Shown: positions 1 to 9,422, numbered from the stretch's first letter. The stretch is 64,000 nt of DNA from Candidatus Eiseniibacteriota bacterium (GCA_020633975.1 JACKCR010000002.1:1240001-1304000), one strand, 5' to 3'. The notes: generated from the letters alone by a model not told the origin. Program-made: numbers and translations.

Positions 1-2436
1 GTCAAGGTCGACTACGGTCTCGACGGGCAGACTCCGCTTCGCGTGGAGCATCTCTCCGACACCGGCGACAACCGCTACCGCGGTGCCATCGCAGTGGGCC
101 CCCTTCCGGCGGGTTCCGCTCTGGAGTACTCGATCACCGCGATCGACGCCTCCGCCGCCGGGAACTCCGTTTCGTACCCGGCGACGGGCACCCATGTCGC
201 ACAGGTCCGAACCGGCGCGACCGAACAGCTCGAGGAAACCGACGGAGGACTCTCCCCTTCCGGAGACTGGGAATGGGGCACGCCTTCCGGCATCCCCACG
301 CCTCGGTTCGGTGCGAAGGTCTGGGCGACCGGCCTAGACCGGAACTACTCGAACACGACGAGCTCCGCGCTGGTCTGGGGACCGGTCACCGTGGACGCCG
401 GCTCTCCCCGCCGGCTCACCTTCCGCCACTACATGGATTTCTTGGAAGGGGTCGACGGCGGACAGATCCAGGTTTCGACCAACGGGGCCACCTGGAGCGT
501 CGTCTCGCCCTCGACCGGGTACGGTGGCGTCACCGTGTCCGCCTGGGGCGATGTCGCGTACACCGGAACCACCGAGGGCTGGGAGGACGTGATCGTCGCC
601 CTCGATCGGTTCTCTGGTAGCCAGATCTGGGTGCGGTTCGTCACCCGCTCCACCGGGACAGCTGGAGCCAAGGGGTGGTACGTCGACGACCTTCAGATCG
701 TTTCGGCCCAAGCTCGGGTTTCGCCCAACACCTTCACCGCCGGCTCGGGCCAGAGCCAGGCCGTCCCTCTGGCCTGGCGCGCTCCGCGAGGCATCAACAC
801 GGCAGCTGCGTCCTTCCTCGGCTACGCGATCTACCGGACCGAAGGCGACGCTCCTTATCCCGACGAGCCGTGGCAGTCCGGAGTCCGCGTAACGCAGCTG
901 CTCGACGAGGACGTGACGAACGGCACGACCTACCGGTACCGGCTCCACGCCGTCTACGAAGAGGGAGAGAGCCCCGGAGTCGAGCAGACGGCGCGGCCTG
1001 CCGCCCCGGTGTTCGGCTTTCCCGTGGACGAGATGGTGTTCCGTCTGAACGGCGCGAGCCAGAGTGATACGACGCTCGTGGTGACGAACTCTGGAGAGGG
1101 GATCCTCGAATTCAATGCGTACGTGGCCGAAGCCGACCAGTCGATCGGTGACGTACGGATCCGCGCCTCCTTGGAAGACCTGGGAGAAGACCCAGTCGTC
1201 GTGTTCCTCGACCCATCGGACGCTCCGGGACCGGACATCGCGGAGATCTCGACGTACCGCACGCAAGGGATCAGCGGCGACCTCATCCATTTCGAGATCC
1301 GTGGCCATCGCAACTGGGGCGATCCGGTCGACGACTTCGGCGGCCTCCTCCTGCTCGACACGGATCGAGACCTCGGTACCGGCCCGTCCAGCTCGGTCTT
1401 CGATTGGGACGAGGACCTCAACATCGGCTGGGATGTCGGAATCATGTTCGGTCGGCTGGTTCGGGACCAGGGCAGCTCCGCCAAGGCGCTGCTGTTCCAT
1501 GCGGACGACCTTTCGAGCGTCCAGCCCTTGGCCACCACCGACATGCCAGAGAATGCCGACCACCTCACGCTGACGGTTCCGCTCTCCGAACTCGGGGATC
1601 CGCGAGCCGTGGATCTCTCGGTCATATTCTCGGCGACTCGATTCTCGACGCCGATGGACCGTGCCCCGGATCTCCCCTCCCTCGACTGGTTGCGCCGTGA
1701 GCCTCGCAAGGTGCGGATCCGTCCGGGAGAACAACGACCGTTCTCGCTCGAGTTCGATGCGTCTTCGGTGGGCAACGGGACGTACTCGGCCCGGGTGTAT
1801 CTGACGTCGAACGATCCCACCGTTCCCCAGGCGCTCCTTCCGGTCCAGTTCGAGGCCAGCGGCGTCGTCCCGCAGGACCTCCCCGCTCGGAGCTTCCGCT
1901 CCCTGGACGATGGGTTCGAGGTGTCGTTCCAGGCGCCGATCGGTCTGGTGGCGAACTCGGCGATCCTCGAGCGGAGTCTCGCAGACGAAGCCGTATGGAC
2001 CGTTCTGGGAGACGGACTACTCGTTCCGGACGAGGCCGGTCACTTCGAGTTCATGGACCAGACGGCCACTCCCGGAACTTCCTATGACTACCGGATGAGG
2101 ATCCAGTTCGCTGGCCTCCCGGGTGCGTACGTCTTCGGCCCGTACCGCGCGACGTACCGCCCCAACGCCCCGTCCGCGCTGGCGCTGCACCTTCGCTCGC
2201 CGAATCCGTTCATAACCGAGGTCGAACTCACTCTGGACGTTCCAATTGCCGGGAGGGCTCGTGTCGAGGTGTTCGGAGTGGACGGCCGACGCGTGGCAAG
2301 CCTCCTCGACAACGAGGTCCAGCCGGGGCGGTATCCTCTGAACTGGGGCGGCAGTGACAGCCGAGGGATCTATTGGGCCGTAGGTGAGGTATCAGGAGTC
2401 GGGCGTCGTGTCGTTCGACTGGTGCAGCTCCGGTGA
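1..2436 (+). CDS. C-terminal part of a large secreted protein with FlgD-like C-terminal domain (5' end outside window)
   Basis: The reading frame is open from the first base, so only the last 811 residues are seen; the start lies upstream. The visible part begins in an Ig-like segment. It continues with a MAM/choice-of-anchor-J-like stretch (WEWGTP near residue 90, then a jelly-roll-like segment ending in WYVDDLQI), a fibronectin-like segment (YAIYRTEGD), and further beta-rich domains. The last 85 residues form a FlgD-like Ig domain (PNPF, then VEVFGVDGRRVASLLD, then a basic tail RLVQLR). This resembles the C-terminal arms of secreted subtilisin- or M6-type proteases, but no catalytic motif is in view, so enzymatic identity is unknown. 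The C-terminal domain probably serves secretion or surface anchoring. High confidence in coding, low in function. Confidence 0.85.
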   Translation, partial: VKVDYGLDGQTPLRVEHLSDTGDNRYRGAIAVGPLPAGSALEYSITAIDASAAGNSVSYPATGTHVAQVRTGATEQLEETDGGLSPSGDWEWGTPSGIPTPRFGAKVWATGLDRNYSNTTSSALVWGPVTVDAGSPRRLTFRHYMDFLEGVDGGQIQVSTNGATWSVVSPSTGYGGVTVSAWGDVAYTGTTEGWEDVIVALDRFSGSQIWVRFVTRSTGTAGAKGWYVDDLQIVSAQARVSPNTFTAGSGQSQAVPLAWRAPRGINTAAASFLGYAIYRTEGDAPYPDEPWQSGVRVTQLLDEDVTNGTTYRYRLHAVYEEGESPGVEQTARPAAPVFGFPVDEMVFRLNGASQSDTTLVVTNSGEGILEFNAYVAEADQSIGDVRIRASLEDLGEDPVVVFLDPSDAPGPDIAEISTYRTQGISGDLIHFEIRGHRNWGDPVDDFGGLLLLDTDRDLGTGPSSSVFDWDEDLNIGWDVGIMFGRLVRDQGSSAKALLFHADDLSSVQPLATTDMPENADHLTLTVPLSELGDPRAVDLSVIFSATRFSTPMDRAPDLPSLDWLRREPRKVRIRPGEQRPFSLEFDASSVGNGTYSARVYLTSNDPTVPQALLPVQFEASGVVPQDLPARSFRSLDDGFEVSFQAPIGLVANSAILERSLADEAVWTVLGDGLLVPDEAGHFEFMDQTATPGTSYDYRMRIQFAGLPGAYVFGPYRATYRPNAPSALALHLRSPNPFITEVELTLDVPIAGRARVEVFGVDGRRVASLLDNEVQPGRYPLNWGGSDSRGIYWAVGEVSGVGRRVVRLVQLR

Positions 2437-2506
2437 TCGAGGATCGCCCTGACGCCGGAGTCGTTCCCGTGATTCGCGTTCCGTGATTCGAGCAAAGGAG
2501 GAAGAG

Positions 2507-2872
2507 GTGGGAGTCAAGTTCCGTTCGCTATTGCTCTTGGCCGCTCTTGTGGCAGGTGTTCCCGCGCTGGACGCAGAAACCACCGTCGCCCAGGACTCGC
2601 CGGGACGGATCCTCATGGTGTTTTCCGTGGGCGGAGTCCTGACAGAGGACGGAACTCTCTGGCAGTACTCGCCGAGCCGGAAGTGGCAGACGATCGACGA
2701 GGCATTCCTCGACCAGGGACGTGAGACCAAGATCCTCCCCCTCCCGGTCCGGGCCAACGAGATCGACGACATGGAGACCTGGGGCTTCTTCAAGACGAAG
2801 TCTGGCGCGTGCTACCTCTACGACCTCGAGACGAACGAGTGGCGCGAACTCCCCCCACCGCCGAGGAAGTAA
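2507..2872 (+). CDS. Small exported protein of unknown function
   Basis: 121 residues. The start is GTG at 2507, chosen because AAAGGAGGA (2494-2502) lies just upstream and the product then opens with a short basic n-region and hydrophobic core (VKFRSLLLLAALVAGVPALDA), a good signal peptide. An in-frame GTG at 2483 would add eight charged residues and has no ribosome site. The mature part has Trp/Tyr pairs (LWQYSPSRKW, YLYDLETNEW) that look like short beta-hairpin repeats, and it ends in a Pro-rich tail. It follows the large secreted protein by 70 bp and may be co-transcribed. No family is recognised. Confidence 0.7.
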   Translation: MGVKFRSLLLLAALVAGVPALDAETTVAQDSPGRILMVFSVGGVLTEDGTLWQYSPSRKWQTIDEAFLDQGRETKILPLPVRANEIDDMETWGFFKTKSGACYLYDLETNEWRELPPPPRK

Positions 2873-2880
2873 GTGACGTT

Positions 2881-2910
2881 TTGACCGCGCGACGACGAGC
2901 TATCTATACT
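2881..2910 (+). promoter_or_regulatory. Predicted sigma70-type promoter for the RS-tail protein
   Basis: TTGACC (2881-2886), an 18-bp spacer and TATACT (2905-2910), a near-consensus -35/-10 pair. Transcription would start near 2917, about 40 nt upstream of the ATG at 2958. Seen in sequence; activity inferred. Confidence 0.6.
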
Positions 2911-2957
2911 GTGAACGAGTGGCAAGGACGGGAGCCATCGTTCCGGGAGGTTCTGCA

Positions 2958-3890
2958 ATGAGACCGCTCCGAGACATCGGGCTCGCAATTGGTGTACTAC
3001 TCCTGGCCGTCCCGGCCTGGTCCATGACGACCCGGGACGTATTCGATCTCCTCGAGGCCGGGGTTGGCGAAGACGTGATTCTGAAGCAGATGGATGCCGA
3101 GTCGGCCAGCTTCCAGCTGGAAACCGACGACATCCTCGCGTTGCGTCGCGCCGGTGCTACCGATCGCCTGCTGAGAGCAATGATCGACTCTGGGGACACC
3201 CGTCGCTCCGAACGCGAAGCCTACGAGGCGCAGCGGAGCCGGGAGGCCGACGGTAAAGTCGAGACCTACCGCGAGTACGACGAGTACGAGACCCCGGGAG
3301 ACGACTGGAGCTCCGGCTACTACGACCTCGATCGCAGCTATCGAGTCCAGTACGTCTACGACCCGTTCGGCTACTACTGGTGTGCCGCACCGTCGTACTT
3401 CGTCTACTACTACCCGTTCCGCAGCTGGGACGTCGGCTTCTACTACGCGGGATGGCACCACTGGCGCTGGTGGGGCTGGAATGGCTACTGGCCGTCCTAC
3501 TACCGGAACTACTGCGACTCCTACTACTGGCACAATCACCACCACACCTACTACCACCACCAGGAGTACGGGAACGATGTCCGGTACCGGAGTCGGTACG
3601 ACCGGGTGGCCCGGGACAAGGGTGGCGACTACGGCACCCATGGCTCGGACTCGCGTAGCAAGGTGACCCGCTCTCGAAGCGGAAGCCGGAGCATCGAGGC
3701 GGACCGCTCTAGGAGCCAGCCGTCGACCCGTTCCCGTGACCGTACGATCGATCGGCAACGTGAGAACAGCCGTTCGAGAAGCGAAGTTCGGGCCCCGAGG
3801 ACGACGTCTCGCTCACAGAGTTCTCCGTCCACTCGGAGCCAGTCATCCAGCCCGTCGCGCCCGTCCCGGGACCGATCTCGGAGTCGCTAG
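2958..3890 (+). CDS. Exported protein with Tyr/Trp/His-rich middle and arginine-serine-rich tail
   Basis: 310 residues from ATG 2958 with GGGAGG at 2945-2950. Residues 1-22 are a signal peptide (LAIGVLLLAVPAWS). Residues 23-75 form a small helical domain (DVFDLLEAGVGEDVILKQMD, ILALRRAGATDRLLRAMI) resembling lipoprotein-associated sensing helices. The middle (about 95-200) is extremely rich in Tyr, Trp and His (YYYPF, HHWRWWGW, HNHHHTYYHHQ). The last 90 residues are dominated by Arg-Ser dipeptides, much like a eukaryotic RS domain. An aromatic/His region plus an arginine-rich tail suggests a sticky or phase-separating cell-envelope protein, or metal binding by the His cluster. This is inference; no orthologue is recognised. 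Confidence 0.8.
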   Translation: MRPLRDIGLAIGVLLLAVPAWSMTTRDVFDLLEAGVGEDVILKQMDAESASFQLETDDILALRRAGATDRLLRAMIDSGDTRRSEREAYEAQRSREADGKVETYREYDEYETPGDDWSSGYYDLDRSYRVQYVYDPFGYYWCAAPSYFVYYYPFRSWDVGFYYAGWHHWRWWGWNGYWPSYYRNYCDSYYWHNHHHTYYHHQEYGNDVRYRSRYDRVARDKGGDYGTHGSDSRSKVTRSRSGSRSIEADRSRSQPSTRSRDRTIDRQRENSRSRSEVRAPRTTSRSQSSPSTRSQSSSPSRPSRDRSRSR

Positions 3891-4053
3891 TGCGTCGTTC
3901 GGGCGTCGCTCGAGGGTCGCTGGAGCGTCGCTCCAGGGTGGCCATTAAGAGCGGTCGCGCGCAGGATAAGGTAGGGACGCCCTGAACCTGCGCAAACGAT
4001 GGCTGGGTGGGCCACGGGATTTATTCGGGAATACAGTCTTTTCGATATCTCTG

Positions 4054-4082
4054 TTGACATCGCGCAGGAGCGGCCGTACTCT
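4054..4082 (+). promoter_or_regulatory. Candidate promoter for the 4397 gene
   Basis: Perfect -35 TTGACA (4054-4059), 17-bp spacer and weak -10 TACTCT (4077-4082). If used, the mRNA for the exported protein at 4397 carries a leader of about 305 nt. The -10 matches the consensus at only half its positions, so support is moderate. Confidence 0.35.
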
Positions 4083-4252
4083 TGATTTCGTTGCGACCTG
4101 GCCTCGAGTGCCGCTCTCGCTGCTCGAGGAATCTGGTCGACCTGATTTTTGGCTCCATAGCGGGCCAGACGAGTTCGCGAGCCAAGGCTCGCATCGCACC
4201 TTCCGGCGCAACCAAACGAGTGCGCCGAACCCGGTTTGAGGATTTCCGGAAG

Positions 4253-4279
4253 AAGGAGGTGATGCTAACAAGCTGCTGA
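4253..4279 (+). other. Perfect Shine-Dalgarno tract with five-codon mini-ORF
   Basis: AAGGAGGTGAT (4253-4263) is complementary to the full 3' tail of 16S rRNA. It abuts and overlaps ATG 4262, which opens a five-codon frame MLTSC ending in TGA at 4277-4279. The spacing is too short for normal initiation. It may instead be a ribosome-parking or leader element for the gene 120 bp downstream. Confidence 0.3.
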
Positions 4280-4396
4280 AACGACTCGTGTGGTGGTGTG
4301 GGGTGGTAGAATCTCACGATGTGTGACGAAGAATGGTCGGGAATTCCGGTCATTCGACATCTCTGAGAAAACTCGCAACAGGGAGATCTGAATCCA

Positions 4397-5092
4397 ATGA
4401 AGAAGTTGTCACTGCTTCTCGCCGCGGCCGCGCTCGTGGCTGGCGTTTCCGCGAATGCTGCCAACGTCGCTTCGACCGGCGAGGGCGTCGGAATCCTGAA
4501 CGACAACATGGACGGTTCCTGCGGCACGCTGTTCTTCAATGCCGACGGTACCTATGAGAACGGCTACGCCTGGCAGTACGGCGGAATCGTCGCTCCGGAT
4601 TACGGTGCGTTCGCCGAAGCCTACGACACGGTCGGCCTCATGGCTTGCTCCGTCGTCATGGACCTCACCCAGACCGGTAACGACGTTGGCCAGACGGCTG
4701 ACCTCTATGCTTGGGAAGACGCTGGCGGAATCCCGGGCGCCGTCCTCGGTGTGGCCACCGGCTACGATCCGGGCTCGATCGCTTTCTGGCCGAGCCTCTC
4801 CCGTCACTCCGGTTCGATCACGGCCAACTGTGCCGATCGTACCTGGGTTGGTTACTGGGGCAACTGGCCGGGCGCTCTGAGCGGCTGGTTCGTTGGTGCT
4901 GACCTCGACGGCTTCGGCGGCTTCCCGTACTCGAACCTCGCTCCTGGCATCGGCTACCCGACCGGTTGGAACAACGTTTCCATCGTTTGGGGTCCGACGC
5001 AGGCCCTCGGCCTCGGTGCTGAGTTCGTCGACTGCGGTGTTGTTCCGACCGAGAACAAGACCTGGGGCGCCATCAAGAACCTCTACAAGTAA
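4397..5092 (+). CDS. Exported Gly/Trp-rich protein of unknown function
   Basis: 231 residues starting at ATG 4397, with GGGAGA about 11 nt upstream. Residues 1-21 are a signal peptide (MKKLSLLLAAAALVAGVSANA). The mature part is rich in Gly, Trp and Tyr with few charges. It contains paired Cys (about 40, 76, 136 and 214) that could form disulfides, and motifs such as YENGYAWQYGG and WVGYWGNWPG. The composition fits an extracellular beta-sandwich. Codon use is strongly biased toward one codon per residue, suggesting high expression. A strong terminator follows at 5125, so it is probably monocistronic. Similar short exported proteins are frequent in Eisenbacteria-like genomes (recollection); function unknown. 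Confidence 0.8.
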   Translation: MKKLSLLLAAAALVAGVSANAANVASTGEGVGILNDNMDGSCGTLFFNADGTYENGYAWQYGGIVAPDYGAFAEAYDTVGLMACSVVMDLTQTGNDVGQTADLYAWEDAGGIPGAVLGVATGYDPGSIAFWPSLSRHSGSITANCADRTWVGYWGNWPGALSGWFVGADLDGFGGFPYSNLAPGIGYPTGWNNVSIVWGPTQALGLGAEFVDCGVVPTENKTWGAIKNLYK

Positions 5093-5124
5093 GAAGTTCT
5101 TGATCGCTTAGGCGACTGCGAATT

Positions 5125-5160
5125 GGGCCTCGGACGCTAGTCCGAGGCCCTTCGCTTTGT
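5125..5160 (+). terminator. Rho-independent terminator
   Basis: Ten-bp perfect stem GGGCCTCGGA / TCCGAGGCCC (5125-5134 and 5141-5150), 6-nt loop, then a T-rich stretch (TTCGCTTTGT). Located 33 bp after the stop of the exported protein. Confidence 0.8.
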
Positions 5161-5602
5161 CCCAGAGTCGGTTAGCCTCCACAGCTCCAGTTCCCCCGCA
5201 ACCCGCGGGCGGCCCCGCGCCGAGCTTCCAACCGCCGGCAAGCTCCCCCTCTAGCCCCGCACTGATCGGATTTTTGCCACAGTCCGACCCCCATTGTTGA
5301 CCAGACGTGCCGTTTCCGGCTATTTTCTTCCAGGGCAAGTCGTTCCGCAGATCGGCTTCTCATCCATATCACATCGGTCGGCCTTGCCATTCGGCAGGTA
5401 GGTCCAAGGAAGGTCCGCTCGACCGCCAACACGGAACACCGAAGCAGGGAGTGTCTACACTCCCCCACACTGCATGACAGAGCTTTCGGATTCGTAATCG
5501 ACCGTTCACGCCTTTGGGCGGACGTGAGTCCGTGCAGCCGCCGTGCGTTTCGCTGCGCTGGACCGACCGGTCGAGGGGCACTCTCTAGGGAAGGAGCATG
5601 GA
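5161..5602. other. Intergenic region upstream of the glycosyltransferase
   Basis: 442 bp. A candidate promoter (TTGACC 5297-5302, 18-bp spacer, TATTTT 5321-5326) points toward the glycosyltransferase but would leave a leader of about 270 nt. Nothing else convincing was seen. Confidence 0.4.
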
Positions 5603-6583
5603 ATGCCACGGGTCTCGGTGATGGTTTCCTGTTCGGGACAGCCCGAAACGCTGAGCGTCGCGGTTCAGTCGATCATGAACCAGTCGTTTCGCGACTTCGA
5701 GCTGATCATCGCTGACGACGGTTCCACGGATGGAACCGGTGTGGAGATGTTGAAGCAGCTGGGTCCCGACCCTGCAAGGGCGGAGCAAGTCTGGGTCGAC
5801 TCCTTACACGAAGAAACCGGACAACGATCCATCCAGATGATCAAGGACGAGGTTCTCGTCCACTACCTCCACCAGACTCTCTCCCGTGGACTCGGAGCAG
5901 CCCGCAACCGCGCGCTCGCGGCCAGCAGCGGCGAGTACATCGTGTTCGTCAGCCCAGGCGACGAGTGGCACAAGCGGAAGCTGGAGGTCGCCGTCGACGT
6001 GATGGACACGCACCGTGACCTCCATGCCCTCGTCGGGCCGAAGACGGCCCCGACCAAGAAGGCTCCGCCGCGGAAGCGCCCCGTCCCCTCACTCGTAGAG
6101 TTCGAGGAGACGGTCACCCCGCCCGGCCTGACGCTCTCCGGCGCGATCCTCCGTCGCAGCTGTCTCGGTTGGGAAGCACCGTTCGACGAGAACCTGCCTT
6201 CGTGCGAGGAGTTCGACTTCTGGCTCCGCATCGGATCGAGATACCAGATCGGACGCCTGCCCGATCTCTACCAGGCCGCCATCCCGATGAAGGAACGCAC
6301 GCCCTGGAGCCTCGACCGGTACCGGGTCTACTCCCTCGAGAAAGCGTTCCAGAGCGGACACCTCACTCCGTTCCAGCGTCACCGTGTCGCGGAAGTGCTT
6401 GCCGAGCGGTGTGGCAAGCTCTCTAGTGGGTACAAGCAGCGGGACAACACGGAACGATCCAACTTCTACGATCGGAAGAAGAAGCGCTTCCTTCTCGAAG
6501 TGGAAAAGCTAGACGTGAGCGATCCGCTCTTCTCGGGTCGTCGCCCAGCACGTCGTCGCCTTTCCAGTGTCACCTCTGCCTGA
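5603..6583 (+). CDS. Family 2 glycosyltransferase
   Basis: 326 residues; start ATG 5603 preceded by GGGAAGGAG (5588-5596) with 6-nt spacing. The N-terminal GT-A fold is clear: PRVSVMVSCSGQPETLSVAVQSIMNQSFRDFEL, then the nucleotide-binding DDGSTDGT near residue 38. A second landmark is RGLGAARNRALAASSGEYIVFVSPGDEW (written here only as a position range, about 95-125), where GDE takes the place of the usual DXD/DDD metal site. The protein lacks membrane segments and ends in a basic helical tail (YDRKKKRFL). It probably adds a sugar in surface glycan synthesis or modifies a protein; the acceptor cannot be told. It stands alone between two long intergenic gaps. Confidence 0.85.
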   Translation: MPRVSVMVSCSGQPETLSVAVQSIMNQSFRDFELIIADDGSTDGTGVEMLKQLGPDPARAEQVWVDSLHEETGQRSIQMIKDEVLVHYLHQTLSRGLGAARNRALAASSGEYIVFVSPGDEWHKRKLEVAVDVMDTHRDLHALVGPKTAPTKKAPPRKRPVPSLVEFEETVTPPGLTLSGAILRRSCLGWEAPFDENLPSCEEFDFWLRIGSRYQIGRLPDLYQAAIPMKERTPWSLDRYRVYSLEKAFQSGHLTPFQRHRVAEVLAERCGKLSSGYKQRDNTERSNFYDRKKKRFLLEVEKLDVSDPLFSGRRPARRRLSSVTSA

Positions 6584-6666
6584 GCCAGTAGTCTGAAGGA
6601 CTCGACCGAAGGTACCGTCGGCGACTCGAGAGCGCCGCGGTACCTCCGGCTACCGATGGGAACCCA

Positions 6667-7311
6667 GTGCCGCGACGCAGCTCCAACAAGCTCTTCCATC
6701 CACCGGAACTCATCGGGATCGAAGACGCGGAATCCAGCCTCGGAACTCCGCTTCGGCGCAACGCCAGGCTCGTTCCGTCCCGTAGCCAAGGAGGGGTGTA
6801 CACCTATGGTCTCAACCGCGCGGCCGAGATCGTCATGGTGCTTCCTCGGGCGGGAGGCGTCCTACTCCACACGAAGCGGTTCTATCCGAACGGAATCTAC
6901 CGACTTCCGACCGGCGGCGTGAACGACGAGGAACACATCCTCGATGCCGCACGGCGAGAGGTCCGAGAGGAGACCGGCCTCCAGCTCGAACCGACTCGGT
7001 TCCTGTTCCATCTCCGCTACCCGGGTCGGCCGGGAGCACCCCGCAGGGGCTTCCATTCCTTCGGGTTCTTGTACCCCGAAAGCGACGGCCCGATCGAACC
7101 CGAAGATACCGGCGAAGAGATCGACGACTGGCGGGTCGTGAGCTGGGCGAACCTCCCCGAAACGATCTTCGGCCTCGAGAACCTCGAAAGCGGGTGGATC
7201 GGCTGGGGGCAGTTCCGAGCTCTCGCCCACTCCTTCCTACTCGAGTGCCGTGGCGCGCACCCGAACTGGTTCAGGCCCCCTCGATCTGACGATAGAGCTC
7301 CCGCGCGATGA
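6667..7311 (+). CDS. NUDIX hydrolase
   Basis: 214 residues from GTG 6667. The NUDIX box is complete at residues 83-105 (GG...E...[12 protein letters not shown], matching GX5EX7REUXEEXGU), so it should hydrolyse a nucleoside diphosphate linked to another group. About 50 N-terminal residues before the fold are non-conserved, and the true start could be internal. Its 3' end overlaps the 3' end of the convergent acyl-CoA dehydrogenase gene by 41 bp. Substrate cannot be predicted; ADP-sugars, dinucleotides or oxidised nucleotides are all possible. Confidence 0.8.
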   Translation: MPRRSSNKLFHPPELIGIEDAESSLGTPLRRNARLVPSRSQGGVYTYGLNRAAEIVMVLPRAGGVLLHTKRFYPNGIYRLPTGGVNDEEHILDAARREVREETGLQLEPTRFLFHLRYPGRPGAPRRGFHSFGFLYPESDGPIEPEDTGEEIDDWRVVSWANLPETIFGLENLESGWIGWGQFRALAHSFLLECRGAHPNWFRPPRSDDRAPAR

Positions 7312-8425
7312 TCATCCGCTGAACCTGGCTCGTTCCCTCGTAGATCTGATAGACCTTCGCATCACGCATCAGCTTCTCGACCGGGTACTCGCGGCTGAAC
7401 CCGTAACCGCCGAAGACCTGCACGGCGTCCGTCGTCACTCTCATCACCATGTCCGCTGCGAAGAGCTTGGCGTACGCGGCCTCGAGCGTATTGCGCTCGC
7501 CCTGATCGATCTTCCAGGCTGCCTTCCAAACCAAGAGCCGGGCAGCTTCGACGTCTCTCGCCATCTCCGCGATCATGAACTGGATCGCCTGGTGTCTCGC
7601 GATCGGCTTGCCGAACGTCTCCCTCTCGGTCGAATAACGGAGAGCGTGCTCGAGCGCGGAGCGCGCCACGCCGACGGCCCCAGAAGCCACGACCGGACGG
7701 GTATGATCGAACGCGGCCATCGCGAGAGACCAACCCTGTCCCTCTCCCCCGATCCGATTCGCTTCCGGAACCTTCACGTCGTGGAACGTGACCGCGCGTG
7801 TGTCGGACGCGCGCTGTCCCATGTTCTGTTCCTTCTTGCCGAGTTCGATCCCCGCCGCATCGGAGGGAACGACGAAGGCGGTCATGCCCCGATGCCCCTT
7901 CTCTCGATCCGTGTACGCAACGACGAAGTACCAATCGGCAACGCCCCCGTTCGTGATCCACATCTTGCTACCGGAGAGGATGTACTCGCCGCCGACCTTG
8001 CGGGCCGTCGATTTCATACCGGCGACATCGCTGCCCGCGTCGGGCTCGGTCACGCAGTAGGCAGCGAGCCGGAACTCATCGCACATCGGAGCGAGCCATG
8101 CCTTCTTCTGGTCATCGCTCGCCCCCACGATCACGGGCGCTTCCGCGAGAGTGTTCGCCTCCATGGCCGTCGCGATTCCGGAGCAACCCGCTGCCATCTC
8201 TTCGGTGATCAGGGCACCGTCCAACACCCCCAGGCCGAGACCGCCATACTCCTCAGGGATATGGGTGTTCATGAGGCCCAGCTCCCATGCCTTCTGGCAG
8301 ATCTCTCGCGGAAACTCTCCGGTTTCGTCATGGTGCTGCGCCCGAGGGCGGATTTCCTTCTCGGCGAACTCGCGGGCAAGCCGCTGGAGCTCTCGCTGCT
8401 CTTCACTGAGCCCGAACCCGATCAT
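7271..8425 (-). CDS. Acyl-CoA dehydrogenase, short/medium-chain type
   Basis: 384 residues, the usual length of the family. Start ATG 8425 is fixed by the strong ribosome site AAGGAGGT (8430-8437). FAD-dependent oxidation of acyl-CoA to the 2-enoyl-CoA in fatty-acid or branched-chain amino-acid breakdown. Visible signatures are [11 protein letters not shown] (signature 1), KMWITNGG, and the C-terminal [16 protein letters not shown], whose Glu is the catalytic base position of medium/short-chain enzymes. It is divergent from the SDR gene with 197 bp between starts. No ETF or thiolase genes lie nearby, so the substrate is unspecified. Confidence 0.95.
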   Translation of the reverse strand: MIGFGLSEEQRELQRLAREFAEKEIRPRAQHHDETGEFPREICQKAWELGLMNTHIPEEYGGLGLGVLDGALITEEMAAGCSGIATAMEANTLAEAPVIVGASDDQKKAWLAPMCDEFRLAAYCVTEPDAGSDVAGMKSTARKVGGEYILSGSKMWITNGGVADWYFVVAYTDREKGHRGMTAFVVPSDAAGIELGKKEQNMGQRASDTRAVTFHDVKVPEANRIGGEGQGWSLAMAAFDHTRPVVASGAVGVARSALEHALRYSTERETFGKPIARHQAIQFMIAEMARDVEAARLLVWKAAWKIDQGERNTLEAAYAKLFAADMVMRVTTDAVQVFGGYGFSREYPVEKLMRDAKVYQIYEGTSQVQRMIIARELYRQIEGA

Positions 8426-8622
8426 CGACACCTCCTTCGAAACCGGTTCCTCGACCGCACCGATGCGCACTACCCGCGGATCACCAACTCCGTGCCCGTT
8501 CGGCACCCATCTTTGTCGGCACGTTCGATCCGGCAGGATAGCAAGTACCGCCCTTCCATGCCCGAGGAGACCCGGTATCCTATGACGAACGCTTTGGAAC
8601 GCTCCGTGGAGGTTCGAGATAC

Positions 8623-9357
8623 ATGGCAGACCAGGCCCGCATCGCCCTCGTAACCGGGGCAGCCCGTCGAGTCGGGCGCGAGATCGCGCTCGCATTGGCG
8701 CGGGCAGGCTTCGACATCGCCGTCCACTACGGGAGTAGCGAACAGGAGGCACGAGATGTGGTGGCCCAGATCGAAGACTCCGGGCGGAGGGCGCAGGCGT
8801 TCCAAGCCAACCTCGACGAGACATCCTCTGCAGTCGAACTGGCGCGGGCCGTCACGGACAGCTTCGGTCCGGTGGACGTCCTCGTCCTGTCCGCGTCTAG
8901 CTACCCCATGGGTGAAGTCGGCTCGCTCGCTCCAGAGGATCTGCTCGCACCCCTCCGGGTGAACCTGGTGACCCCGTTCCTCCTTGCGCAAGAGATCGGG
9001 CTCGGGATGCGCATGCGGGGCCATGGGCAGATCATCACCCTACTCGACTGGTCGCTCGACCGCCCCGATCCGCGCTACATCCCCTACCAGATCTCCAAGG
9101 CCGGGCTCCGCGAGGCCACTTTCGGGCTCGCACGGGCGCTCGCCCCCGAGGTGAGAGTGAACGGCATTGCTCCGGGCGCAGTGCTGCTCCCAGAGGGTAC
9201 GACGGACGAGCGTCAGGAGGCCGTGAGACGGAAGACACTGGTGGGCCACCTCGGCTCTCCAGAGGACGTGGCCCGTGCGGTGCTCTACCTGATCGACGCA
9301 GAGCACTTCGTCACCGGAACCGTCCTCAGGGTCGACGGAGGACGCTCCTTGCTCTAG
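8623..9357 (+). CDS. SDR family oxidoreductase, pteridine-reductase-like
   Basis: 244 residues from ATG 8623 (GGAGG at 8608-8612). Rossmann-fold NAD(P)H enzyme. The cofactor loop is TGAARRVG rather than the common TGxxxGIG; an Arg at that place is typical of pteridine reductases and FolM-type dihydromonapterin reductases. The catalytic YxxxK is YQISK, and the C-terminal end has the usual TG.VLRVDGG. By analogy it may reduce dihydropteridines or provide tetrahydrofolate, but other SDR substrates are possible. It is transcribed away from the acyl-CoA dehydrogenase. Confidence 0.85.
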   Translation: MADQARIALVTGAARRVGREIALALARAGFDIAVHYGSSEQEARDVVAQIEDSGRRAQAFQANLDETSSAVELARAVTDSFGPVDVLVLSASSYPMGEVGSLAPEDLLAPLRVNLVTPFLLAQEIGLGMRMRGHGQIITLLDWSLDRPDPRYIPYQISKAGLREATFGLARALAPEVRVNGIAPGAVLLPEGTTDERQEAVRRKTLVGHLGSPEDVARAVLYLIDAEHFVTGTVLRVDGGRSLL

Positions 9358-9422
9358 ACGCGTGTCCTCCGGCGGAAGCCAGGCGATGGCAGCCGGTACG
9401 AGAGGCCGTGAGCCGCAGCCGC

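Larger units (their letters stand above)
3891..4396. other. Intergenic region with candidate promoter and long leader
   Basis: 506 bp without a convincing gene. It holds a 7-bp stem hairpin at 3920-3936 lacking a T-tract, a candidate promoter at 4054-4082, and an 11-nt exact match to the anti-Shine-Dalgarno complement at 4253-4263. Short overlapping frames here have no family resemblance. Confidence 0.5.
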
